Positions 11,201 to 17,129 of a stretch of DNA of 64,000 nt are shown one piece after another (position 1 is the first letter of the stretch; each line of letters opens with the position of its first letter). The translations under genes and the position numbers were made by a program. Where the stretch lies: positions 16,110 to 80,109 of the forward strand of contig JAFSZU010000160.1 of NCBI GenBank assembly GCA_017455585.1, read 5' to 3'. This DNA is from Bacteroidaceae bacterium. GTDB lineage: Bacteria; Bacteroidota; Bacteroidia; Bacteroidales; Bacteroidaceae. The notes below the pieces were generated by a model that saw nothing but the letters and a program-made list of their open reading frames with translations, ran no database searches and was not told where the DNA came from.

Positions 11201-11928
11201 ATGGCAACGCCCTCCATATATTTGCTGAAGACCTCTTCTTTTGTCAGGTCAAGGTCGCTGTTGTCTCGATAGCTTTCTAACCGTGCCGTGCTGACCATGT
11301 CCTCGCCGTCACTGCCAAGAAACACCTTGTCGGCTACGACGTATGAACCTAACTGCAAATGGGCACGTGCCGACTCTCCAAAGTCCTCCGAGGTGCGGAG
11401 GGAGGCACTGTTTCCTCCACAATAAACTCCTCCACCGATAAAGGTAGTGTCGGTCACCGTCCCTGACAGGTGAACGTATGTCTTAGGAGTATGGGGGCGG
11501 TATTCGTTGAGAGCTTCGATGGAGTTGTCGCCGGGGGCATAATAATAGTCGGCCCATTCTGCCAGGTCTTTCTTGGCCGTCTGGTCTGTGTAGGTATAGG
11601 AACCGTTGCCGCCGCCATAGACACTGCCGACAATGCTGCTCTGAATCTCGACATTTGTGCCCTGTTTGACATCGCCGGAAATGTCATTGCCACCATACAC
11701 GTCATGAATGGTGCCGCCTTGGATGGTGACGCTCGTGGCAAGCACGTCGGCCATTCGGGCACCGCCAAATACACTGCCGGTGATGGTGCCGCTCCTCACG
11801 GTGACATGAGTGTCTTCATGCAGGTCTCCACGATTGCCACCACCATAGATGTTTCCGCCAATGGTAATCTGTGCCTGCACCGACAGTGCAGACAGGACAA
11901 AGAGCAATGTGGACAGTATTCTACACAC
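2293..11928 (-). CDS. Giant Gly-rich T9SS-secreted surface protein (3211 aa)
   Basis: The frame opens with a GTG three bases after the stop of the preceding fimbrillin gene, which suggests translational coupling. It begins with a signal peptide (MCRILSTLLFVLSALSVQAQ). Residues 20 to about 1250 contain dozens of VYGGG, VFGGG or LYGGG motifs at 20-45 residue spacing alternating with Val/Thr/Asn-rich strands, which suggests a beta-solenoid. Residues about 1320-2215 carry a different repeated module with a Tyr-x2-Leu...Phe core (TKTYTALSDTDKDLY, SKTDYDALDPATQLKF). The last 70 residues (VRIFSVNGLCIASYDINAG ... GVYIVHVAGGSYRQKIAVK) match the T9SS type A C-terminal sorting domain, so export and attachment at the cell surface are expected. 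Adhesion or stalk function is inferred from the fimbrial neighbours. No enzymatic domain is recognised. Confidence 0.88.
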   Translation of the reverse strand: MCRILSTLLFVLSALSVQAQITIGGNIYGGGNRGDLHEDTHVTVRSGTITGSVFGGARMADVLATSVTIQGGTIHDVYGGNDISGDVKQGTNVEIQSSIVGSVYGGGNGSYTYTDQTAKKDLAEWADYYYAPGDNSIEALNEYRPHTPKTYVHLSGTVTDTTFIGGGVYCGGNSASLRTSEDFGESARAHLQLGSYVVADKVFLGSDGEDMVSTARLESYRDNSDLDLTKEEVFSKYMEGVAMPVLPEVSVDENYVNHSSFIGSFYCGGNVGSLTVDGLVQIDFLRSIVVYNKIVGGCNNAIVAASPALNAAYEGGITGNPGDNNLKLKLVFAGDDSPELRPMNLTYDALSNKFSFDWHKNAAGNRLLGGNVYGGCYESGYVNGNVEIDIATDLLSETLFTDANIDQNAQNQDVFTRTLTAYGGGYGTASEIRGNTIVNVRNGGNILQVFGGGEKGRVTGNCTINQTGGHVMEIYGGGFEGLVTGNTQVNLDGGTAFDVFGGACNANINGYAETFIGRNGYPIVVNVFGGNDFGGSILGSKTHPKKEGKLTANAYVEYTQGRVDSIFGGCYGGYEYSTDYPSFGEARPNIQSSFVNISTSKEEDFPIKYIFGGSWGAADDDNNDKMQRYSYVLIDAPNLNLATTDVFGSGAFAGLGVEGAPGGSTVDLYSGRLRNVYGASLSGGYVFNTLVNVPATSTIHVNALFGGGKGATSDQFCDADTARVVYHSAAARVDEAIYGGNDHYRRTANSFVDIDVAVRDNDGELIDVYGGGDGEGTVCECTHVNLNSGAWVRNVYGGGRNGQVWNPETMTALFAPGDPKDTYLAGEHNTNVNINTGAIVEQNAYGGGYGKEATVSGATGISLLGGTVKGDLYGGGYGGDVRDKSGVGGYVASTNVSLIGGTVTNAYGGGLEGSVGYHDISTTATTTDILGATNVSMGTKGATNFHDGCPTVERSLYGGGEKGAVYGTANLTIMGGYIGYRYSEDGGSPAFIENLDLQASGDNLLYENGNAFGGGFNEGGTTDFTNVRLYGGIIRNSLYGGGEIAAIGRGRVTASGEQNSVRTYEGTDKAGRTHIEMTGGHVQRDIFGGGRGYSYNLRGAEISGKEFYTDGYVFGQTDVNIYYGEVGTAEGLAKGYGNVFGGGNIGYVYGLGTKTSENTGSPGHYYYTTNGTMSGTLTEDCRVIVEPVSYVLDGQSVTIDGTTYTAGELVPNSALNRLNNKSTDTRWDALDVSGINIRNAVFAGGNVSSGSDKIYANAVTVFGNVTASLLDIYERDLITVGTEHTGGLYGGGNLSLVEGYRELNITNYGTDYYNFENNKEITIEEYYNDLNDRERAYFQLLYKCIAEEGDGGYSLNDQINQETYDRLLEAGNITAEKWQQAGFCTIYAGRLLNTLQRSDFCGVFGSRMVLQGSRDRVTTTADYTDYTINRVGELSLNKNREHGNYFGIYSVVNYLGNLTSDVWFHDRRSYDSDSYQPESTDETYEEWKWANINNRKRNNGKSDNKVALASGVFLELTTENSTGNTIEEKDFGYITGVVELDLINVVPGEGGGYVYAKNQHGMRANETIDNNITLAASNNGAQSFKRYTYGSKQTEDMETSGNFVHNVKSEPIIDDCYPLSGDHTSKAHYWYIKGEIYVYEQTISAYTGSATAYAESVRIPLNITAASNGRLKLINVQPNLYAYWANDNQTEVINGEMKINGVTYHLNDTITYWNYSRLSESNKQRFVPETWVCIKDGIIDGVTYTKGQVVLPLSSEPASVTDKNGEACLLEDILRTSNNLSHSNGYLLTFDMNNPMEWDNWYSRIVKADGDKINTKTYTALSDTDKDLYIEGPTFQLNQAGVHGQRDYNVGDIIPKDVVDNYNNITALGGTIPSTQQATVVRAYVATEELDYTLAGRGYHAEKGADISKTDYDALDPATQLKFTEAFVCTSTITIDEGTNQYVINGTLLSQTDIDSYKNAYRAVTGATAEATDKVFSEHISEAYRCTAAGKYGGKYYVEPKNYSAIDSWCSLADREHFTFNKDAFDILLDDAFGSNFQADIAAYGIPYSNQMPVDYTAVYTGNTDATPHNGITLTHNHEYFREEYEQLPNERYHYSPITAMGSSGTKTYHVVTESFYNGDMSYIAGQVLADDLFSRLKDKHGSKIFDLTLTNSTATDVVYYYCRENYTIGEKGDGKPLTVTIDQDEPQTYDIGETVPKGTIITQEQYETIVNYQQHFTIRGTAPTETSTLYVSRESDIKSLSKDRTYTVIYQYTYDEADDTGSQIDQISELHVVNIHVKFRSGVPIIGDLSTPPTILPGTTIGLTKPSVTEGAYEIMEGGWEMYRNSEDAGLHRNGKSFVPSETQMYWYQDQKYHVAYYAKTFLGKTYSNYVPVSVANYHRLGDVLTDANHLYINHRDQARDPKIYIDGRNVEGRTYNELDGLHELYAIINGDYGTLNAPGNNGRDIRGATGLDFFMQGDITPTRTWTSIGTGEEPCFNGDFHGEGSTITGIPVSLFDKLCGNVWNLGVTGSFTSGGVANTGGGHVENCWVKTTGTPAADTKAVFGSPDANSQVVNCYYPASNSSYTTGPARQMADKAFYNGEVAYNLNGFYLQERYHRGTSTTNADTYVTSRYSDADHDFIYAEGKIPQENDVRMASSHYSPVYPDDYLFFGQMLTYGHMVYRPHQDLPARLNKTEGSHLLYDTDHSNRVYRAPAYFRSHLMEAAHFNPNAMLAACSMDGTQTAYPDMTAIDFTGHNDLTWQSGVVPGGLPAGGSAFYPPLLDNDGLVGVRNIDLTENLLAYSPATGASDAATKTHDVLTAYFTEPAYAESDADYRSVDANTTAVKGHVVIHDGAGDYTAVNDHLLIDKQDFNAPIAYYFADDKRMWYQRVPDNYADISKGWEGISLPFTAELVTTHQKGELTHFYEGSLKGHEYWLREYHDITGLSDESEKSKAIFRYPAATGTDDKECTSTFLWDYYFSHEDQKDENADEYKQYYDVTRTYEAYPLLQDATPYIIGFPGSHYREFDLSGQWTPKHTAQPAPSSLDRQTITFASEPGITIAISDTDTADGTVSHNGYSFHPCYQSTEVAIGGYLLSSDGSSYDQVTEGMTTAEKTALPFRPYFDVTPANARQTRSIVFSNEQPQLKGDDEPQQQDINSECVDIRAKQHRVTVTSHLRATADVRIFSVNGLCIASYDINAGETVETPVHSSGVYIVHVAGGSYRQKIAVK

Positions 11929-11931
11929 GTG

Positions 11932-12993
11932 TCAGTCTATTCGTAGTGGATTGTCGAAGTCTGACTCCGACAAGATATGGAAATAGGTGGGATCCACCGT
12001 CAGGTTGAGATTGGTCTTTTCGCCACGCTTCAAGCCATTAAGGCTGAGGTGATTGGCAGAGGTACAGTCTTCGCGCAGCAGGTTGCCGTCTGTATCGTAG
12101 ATATCATAGATGCTTACGAGCGTGAGGTTTGTCGCCTTGTCATGTGGCAGCATACAGAGTGTCATGTCCTGATAGCTGGTTGTGAGCACAGCGCCCGTCT
12201 CGTTGCTGAAGAGAGGCACCGTCCTGTTGGCACCTGTGGGCGAAGTCCAGTTCAGGCTCACAACAGGAGTGATGTCGGCATCATTGGCCAACAAACTGAC
12301 CGTCGCATTGTAGGTGTTGGCCGTTGTAGCTGTCAGTTGCATCGACTTCAGTTTGACGGTGCGCATCTCATTGTAATCGGCCTCGACCCTGATGCGAACT
12401 TGCAGGGAGGCATAGAGGTGGTCAAGCAGGAGATAGGCATAGTTCCCGGCATTCTCACTTTGACCGATATAGCTGAACTGTCCCATTGACAGTTCGCCGA
12501 TGTTGAACGTCTCGTCACTCTGGCCGACGCCGACGACGATGCACACGTCATCGGTCGTGGTGAGGGCTGGCAGACCGTTTAGGGTGAGTGTCGCGCCAGT
12601 GGCGAAGCTGCCGCCGTATGCCGTGATGCTAGCCGTGGGCGCAATAGTAGCGGGCATGTATCCGTAGAAATAATACTGCTGCTGTTCCTCTATGCTCTTG
12701 TCCGACTGCCAGTTGCTGCCGACGAATGTCATATTGCTCTGGACCGGTTCGCCTGTGGTGGACGTAAAGTATAGACGGATGGGGCTGTTGCCAGTGTAGG
12801 CAGAGAAACCTGTCGGCAAAGTGCTTCGGGTGGAGGACGCGTCTATATAGCTGTTTTGCAGAGGCAGCAGTTGCAGTGTGGCACCGTCATGTGTCCCGAC
12901 CGCTGATGTGTCAGGGTCGCTACTGCATCCTGTCACAAGGAACAATGCCATCGTGACCATCCATAGTCCAATATGATAATCTTTATTGCTCAA
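11932..12993 (-). CDS. Fimbrillin-family (Mfa-like) lipoprotein, 353 aa
   Basis: It has a lipoprotein signal peptide with lipobox LVTGC followed by SSDPD. The body has the usual layout of Bacteroidales Mfa-like fimbrial subunits: an Arg-containing TRSTLPTGF segment soon after the lipobox (a possible gingipain-like maturation site), an early segment describing ionic strands (IRLYFTSTTGEP), a YYFYGYMPATIAP motif, and a C-terminal strand (RGEKTNLNLTVDPTYFHI). This family is exported as lipoproteins and assembles by donor-strand exchange after proteolysis. It is third of the three fimbrillin-type genes in the operon and is probably an accessory or tip subunit. The assignment rests on motif layout, not on a database search. 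Confidence 0.75.
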   Translation of the reverse strand: MSNKDYHIGLWMVTMALFLVTGCSSDPDTSAVGTHDGATLQLLPLQNSYIDASSTRSTLPTGFSAYTGNSPIRLYFTSTTGEPVQSNMTFVGSNWQSDKSIEEQQQYYFYGYMPATIAPTASITAYGGSFATGATLTLNGLPALTTTDDVCIVVGVGQSDETFNIGELSMGQFSYIGQSENAGNYAYLLLDHLYASLQVRIRVEADYNEMRTVKLKSMQLTATTANTYNATVSLLANDADITPVVSLNWTSPTGANRTVPLFSNETGAVLTTSYQDMTLCMLPHDKATNLTLVSIYDIYDTDGNLLREDCTSANHLSLNGLKRGEKTNLNLTVDPTYFHILSESDFDNPLRID

Positions 12994-13014
12994 TGCTAAA
13001 CTTTCAATTATTAT

Positions 13015-14073
13015 TCACCAATTATACATACTATGATTGATGTCGTCAGCCTCCGAGTACATCCAGTCCCTGGTGGCCACCTGCATTTGTGCCAGCTCCA
13101 GGCTGCCAGCGTCGGTGAACTTGAAGATGTAAGTATATTGGTAGCCCGGTTCCCAGACAACCATTTGTGCGGGGATACTAGCTGTTCTTGTTTCTCCGTT
13201 TGCGGTGAGAGACAGTTGATAGGCAGGTTGGCTTGCTGTTGGCAGCACGGTGTACCACCGTTCGTGTCCCTCATAGTAGTCATCGGTCATTGTGCTGATG
13301 CCGTCGGTGATGCTGGTGACCGCCCAACTCTCTGCTGTGGCACTACCCTTGAGGGGATAGGTCACTGTGAAAGTGCCATTGGTGGCAATGCTTGTATTGT
13401 CAATGGGTTTCAAACTGATATTCGTCAGGGATGAACGGGTGAACTGGCAGTCTGCAGCAAAGGCAAACATAAAGCGCACCAAGGCAAAAGGTTTCAAGAA
13501 CTTCAGTTCCACGGGCGTGCCAAACTGCCGGTCGGGATAGTCGGCTGGATTGCCGGTCGAGAACCACAACTCAGTATAATAAGGTGTGGCGGCAATGGTC
13601 TCGGCGGTTGTGGCATTGGCCGTCATGGTGAAGGTCCTGCGGTCGGCAGACATATCGGTGGTCACGGCAGCGGTTGCAGGGGCATAGCCCAGAAAGCGAT
13701 AGGCGCGTGCTGACATGTCCCAGTACTTGATGGTCTGTGTTGTTCCATTGACATATTCCCAACCTCTGGAGTTGCTGGTAGTGGGCGAACCGTCGCCCGT
13801 CCAGCTGGCTGTATAGTCGTTGATGACGGTCTGATAGCTTGTATAGGATCCTTCGGCATAGCCGTCGTTCTTGTAGGCAAAAATGCGGAAAGTCGTCAGC
13901 TCGTCAGACAGGGCTGAAGAGCGGGTCACTGCGTGCTTCTCCTGTAACTGTCCCGCGAAGGCAATAACCAGCCCCGACGTTGCGTCTGAAGGCTGTCCCT
14001 CATAGCTCTCAGGAGAACATGCCATCATAAGTCCTATAAGTCCCATAAGTCTTATAGGTCTTATAAGTCTCAT
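13015..14073 (-). CDS. Fimbrillin-family lipoprotein with repeat-encoded signal peptide, 352 aa
   Basis: The start at 14073 gives MRLIRPIRLMGLIGLMMAC, a compact lipoprotein signal with lipobox LMMAC. An upstream ATG at 14103 adds only ten charged residues. The signal peptide is encoded by a 9-base tandem repeat, an uncommon origin. The mature part has the fimbrillin layout: VTRSSALSDELTTFRIFAY early, KYWDMSARAYRFLGYAPA in the middle and YQYTYIFKFTDAGSLEL near the end. The last two closely echo the 580-residue fimbrillin encoded just upstream (KYWDLSAADYRFVAGSP, HAYTYLFKISDKT), so the two genes are probably paralogues. It is likely a minor or accessory fimbrial subunit, anchored at the outer membrane or incorporated in the fibre. 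Confidence 0.78.
   Translation of the reverse strand: MRLIRPIRLMGLIGLMMACSPESYEGQPSDATSGLVIAFAGQLQEKHAVTRSSALSDELTTFRIFAYKNDGYAEGSYTSYQTVINDYTASWTGDGSPTTSNSRGWEYVNGTTQTIKYWDMSARAYRFLGYAPATAAVTTDMSADRRTFTMTANATTAETIAATPYYTELWFSTGNPADYPDRQFGTPVELKFLKPFALVRFMFAFAADCQFTRSSLTNISLKPIDNTSIATNGTFTVTYPLKGSATAESWAVTSITDGISTMTDDYYEGHERWYTVLPTASQPAYQLSLTANGETRTASIPAQMVVWEPGYQYTYIFKFTDAGSLELAQMQVATRDWMYSEADDINHSMYNW
14024..14073. repeat. 9-bp tandem repeat (CTTATAAGA type) encoding a signal peptide
   Basis: About five degenerate copies of a 9-base unit (ATAAGTCCT, ATAAGTCCC, ATAAGTCTT and similar on the plus strand) coincide with the first codons of the fimbrillin-type gene. The unit length is a multiple of three, so changes in copy number would lengthen or shorten the signal peptide without a frameshift. 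Confidence 0.8.
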
Positions 14074-14134
14074 CGCAAATCTTCTTTCTGTTCCTTTGCC
14101 CATTGCTCTTAACCGTCAATTCGTCATGTTCTGT

Positions 14135-14165
14135 AGCCCGACGGGGAGTCGAACCCCGTCGGGCT
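14135..14165 (-). other. 12-bp perfect hairpin shaped like a tRNA acceptor/T-arm minihelix
   Basis: The arms at 14135-14146 and 14154-14165 are perfectly complementary around a 7-base loop. Read on the minus strand, the loop is TTCGACT, which fits the tRNA T-loop consensus TTCRANY, closed by G-C. The stem equals 5 bp (T-stem) plus 7 bp (acceptor). It lies between two fimbrillin genes, 12 bases after the stop of the 580-residue one. No T-tract follows it on the minus strand, so it is not a typical intrinsic terminator. It may act as a processing or partial-termination hairpin that sets the ratio of major to minor subunit. Confidence 0.7.
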
Positions 14166-14177
14166 TGAGGGAGAGGG

Positions 14178-15920
14178 TTATTCAGCAGCCTCCACTTTGA
14201 TGACCTTATAGGCGTAGGTGGTTGCCGGAGTAATGGCATTCACATACTGCACGGCATAGTAACCGGCAGTGGCGGGGGTGAAGGTCAGGTAGTTGCCGGC
14301 AGCAAAGTTCTTGCCATGCAGATTCCAGGCTGTGCTGGGAATGCTGGTGGTGGGATCTGCAGCAGATGCTGTGGGGGCAGAGATCTGGAGGTCTGACTCG
14401 AACACCTCGCTGGTACCACAATAGTACACCTTCACCATACCAATGGTGGGATTGCTGTTGTCCAGTGTGTAGAGCGAGTTCAGGGCACCATTCTCGTTGC
14501 TCTGTACGGTGACATAGATAGGAGTGCCAGTGATGTACTTGATGCCAGTCTCCTTGAAGGTTCCGTCTGCATTGTATTCCGTGTAGGGCGACTGGAACTG
14601 GTAGCTGGTGATGGAAGGAGCACTGACTGTGGTGATGAAGCCGTCGCGGTTGTCGGCACCGTTCACGACAACGGCGTCGAACTGGATGGGATAGAGAACA
14701 CCTGTTGAACCTGCTGTCTTGTCGCTGATCTTGAACAAGTAGGTGTAGGCGTGGTTCTGCTCCCACTGTGCGAAGGATGCCGGGATGGCAGCCGTGGCAC
14801 CGGAGATCTCGATGGTCTCGTTGGAACCGTCGTCAGAGGTCAGTGTGTAGTCACACTTCAGCACAAGAGCCGACGGCGTGGTGCCTGTGGCAGTGGGCAG
14901 CACGGGGAAGTAACCCGTAGCCACAGCCATGTCCTTGTCTGTACCATAGAGCGTAGAAAGTGTCGTGGTGTTGCTGGTGGTAGGCAATTTGGCATCCTCT
15001 GAGAAATAACCGCCATACCACTTGTTCTGCTTGGTGTTGCCGGAACTGTTGTAGTTGAACGAATAAGAAGGTGTGCCAGTCCAGTTGTAGGTCAGGGTGG
15101 CTGTCATGCCCTCACCACCGATGAAGTAATTGGCGTCAGTGAGCGAGTTGAGCACAATGTTCTTTGTTTCTGCGGCGGTGCTCCAGGCAGAACCTGTAAT
15201 GTCGTAGGTGTAGAATTTGACATTCGACACATAATAGCCGGGAATCGTCTCATAGAGACCTACACGCACCAGTGCCTGCTGACCGGTGAACTGGAAGGTG
15301 ACGGCTTTCTCATAGGCATCATTCGGATCCACGATGATGGGTGTAGCCACATAGACAGCTGCGTGGTTGAGAGCTGTGCCGTTACCATCGACAGGATTGG
15401 CGTTGATATGAGCGTCGATGTTCTTGACCGTGGCTCCCGTGATGTTGTTGTCGGCATCCACAGTGAACTCGAAGTTCTCCACGGGCGAACCTGCCACAAA
15501 GCGGTAGTCTGCGGCAGAGAGGTCCCAGTACTTGATGGTCTGGTCCTTGTCGAGCTGCAGACCGGCAGCACCAAGGCCGTCGGTGCCGTTAGAGCCCACA
15601 TAGTCCCATCCATAGCGGTTGGTGGTGTTGGCTGTGGCACCCGTGAGGTTGTTCCACACCCAGTAGTTGATGAACACCTTCTGCATGTCCTCGCCGGCGG
15701 TAGCACCAGACTTGACACCATACACAATGAACTGTCCGTCAAGCTTGGCAATGTCATTGTTGGTGGAGCGGGTGATGGCCTGCGAACCTCCGCTAAAGGA
15801 GATAGCCACCTCTTTGTTGGTTGCGTCCTGGGATGGTGTAAACCCTGTGAACTCGTCGCTTGAGCAGCTGACCAATGCAGTTGCGGCCAGTGCTGCTACA
15901 AAAAGATTTAACTGTTTCAT
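14178..15920 (-). CDS. Major fimbrillin-like lipoprotein (580 aa)
   Basis: The signal peptide MKQLNLFVAALAATALVSC has lipobox LVSC followed by SSDEFTGF. A TRSTNND segment about 35 residues later resembles the Arg cleavage site used in fimbrillin maturation. The central region has the KYWDLSAADYRFVAGSP motif shared with the next gene, and a segment near residue 390 (ATAAIPASFAQWEQNHAYTYLF) of the sort found in Mfa-like subunits. The C-terminal 150 residues (SPYTEYNADGTFKETGIKY onwards) resemble an additional beta-sandwich. It is longer than most fimbrillins (about 300-450 residues). A 69-base gap separates it from DUF5119, and a strong hairpin follows it, so it may be the most highly expressed subunit. 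Family assignment is by motif layout. Confidence 0.78.
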   Translation of the reverse strand: MKQLNLFVAALAATALVSCSSDEFTGFTPSQDATNKEVAISFSGGSQAITRSTNNDIAKLDGQFIVYGVKSGATAGEDMQKVFINYWVWNNLTGATANTTNRYGWDYVGSNGTDGLGAAGLQLDKDQTIKYWDLSAADYRFVAGSPVENFEFTVDADNNITGATVKNIDAHINANPVDGNGTALNHAAVYVATPIIVDPNDAYEKAVTFQFTGQQALVRVGLYETIPGYYVSNVKFYTYDITGSAWSTAAETKNIVLNSLTDANYFIGGEGMTATLTYNWTGTPSYSFNYNSSGNTKQNKWYGGYFSEDAKLPTTSNTTTLSTLYGTDKDMAVATGYFPVLPTATGTTPSALVLKCDYTLTSDDGSNETIEISGATAAIPASFAQWEQNHAYTYLFKISDKTAGSTGVLYPIQFDAVVVNGADNRDGFITTVSAPSITSYQFQSPYTEYNADGTFKETGIKYITGTPIYVTVQSNENGALNSLYTLDNSNPTIGMVKVYYCGTSEVFESDLQISAPTASAADPTTSIPSTAWNLHGKNFAAGNYLTFTPATAGYYAVQYVNAITPATTYAYKVIKVEAAE

Positions 15921-15989
15921 ACTGTTAATTGATTAAATGAATAAATGGAATTGAAAAAAGTTTGTTTTCTACATTAGTTATGATGGTGT

Positions 15990-17129
15990 TTACATTTCAA
16001 ACTCATACGTGCCGCCGTCCTCCACTGGCTTGACCACGGCATCAAATCCGGAGCCGCCCGAACGGGTGGGTATAGGGATGGTGTCAACATCCAGTTCCAC
16101 TGTGATGACCCCTCCCTTGTAATGCTCCCGTACCTGACGTGTGACATCAAAGACGAAGACGGAGTCCATGCCATTGTTGAATTGCATGGTGACGTCCATA
16201 TAGTGACGGTACTCATCGGCGATGTCACTGGCCTGACGTGTGCGGCTGCCGTTGGTGTTGCAGATGCCGAAGGTCATCAACCGCCCGCCGACAATATCCA
16301 CCTGTTCGCCCCTGCATTCACAGTCGTTCTTCATGCGTACCTTATAATATATACTAATAGGGTCGTCGCTCGCGATGCCCGTGTTGAGTGTCACCGAGCG
16401 TGCCAGCCCCGACATGTTGGCGTTGCCGTCCACGGCGGCGATGCGTCCTCGATTGTTGTGCAGGATAACCTGTGTCAGGTAGATATAGGTCACGGGTTCC
16501 AGTGTCATGTTCAGTTTCCGCACATAGACATCGTTGACGGGATCATAGTCAAATTCTTTCAGGTCGGCACTGATTTCTATTCCCTGGCTGTAGGCTGCAT
16601 ACAGCGGCTCGGGCTCGTAGAACGAGTGGGTGTAATGGGGCGCGTGATAACGTGTGGAATTCATGCTCTGTCCCGTGGAGGCTGTCACCACGTCGTTTTC
16701 CTCAAACTGCAGGCTCTGAATGCCGTCAAGCGTCTGGATGTCGTTCCATACCAGCAGATTCCAGAAACCCCACTTATAGCGCCCCCGGAAAGTGGTGCCT
16801 GTAATGTAGTCTTCCTCCGTTTCCAGGTGCTCGCCCATGGGGGTGCTGCCGGTATAATATCGGCGCAGATTGAAGGCCGACGGCTCCGTATAGCCCATTG
16901 TGCCGAACAACTGCTCGTCGATGGCATCCCATCCATAGTGCCATTCGGCGTGCCAGTCATAGTTGACCTCGTATGACAATTCATAATCCCAATAAACCTC
17001 CAATGCCAAGTCAATGACGGGCAGGTTGAAATCCACCTTGACGGAATCATACAGATACAGTTCCGGTTCGCGTACGCAGCCTGTGGCAAGCAGCACAGCA
17101 AGCAGTGAAAGGACAGTGCGGCGGCTCAT
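15990..17129 (-). CDS. DUF5119 lipoprotein of fimbrial locus 1
   Basis: The short lipoprotein signal MSRRTVLSLLAVLLATGC is followed by REPELYLYD and by FNLPVIDLALEVYWDYEL, typical of the DUF5119 family, which lies beside fimbrillin genes in Bacteroidales. The rest is beta-rich, with YIYLTQVILHNNRGRIAAV and HYMDVTMQFNNGMDSVFVFD near the end. Its start codon overlaps the stop of the DUF3575 gene by four bases (ATGA), which indicates tight co-translation. A paralogue with the same family landmarks is at 61879-63123 (LEVYYFDKARLILHVDW). The likely role is an outer-membrane anchor or assembly factor for the fibre, inferred from context only. Confidence 0.8.
   Translation of the reverse strand: MSRRTVLSLLAVLLATGCVREPELYLYDSVKVDFNLPVIDLALEVYWDYELSYEVNYDWHAEWHYGWDAIDEQLFGTMGYTEPSAFNLRRYYTGSTPMGEHLETEEDYITGTTFRGRYKWGFWNLLVWNDIQTLDGIQSLQFEENDVVTASTGQSMNSTRYHAPHYTHSFYEPEPLYAAYSQGIEISADLKEFDYDPVNDVYVRKLNMTLEPVTYIYLTQVILHNNRGRIAAVDGNANMSGLARSVTLNTGIASDDPISIYYKVRMKNDCECRGEQVDIVGGRLMTFGICNTNGSRTRQASDIADEYRHYMDVTMQFNNGMDSVFVFDVTRQVREHYKGGVITVELDVDTIPIPTRSGGSGFDAVVKPVEDGGTYEFEM

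Noticed and set aside
14120-14180. Possible tRNA gene at the T-arm-like hairpin
   Set aside because: Only the acceptor and T-arm geometry is present. There are no D or anticodon arms, so it is not a full tRNA.
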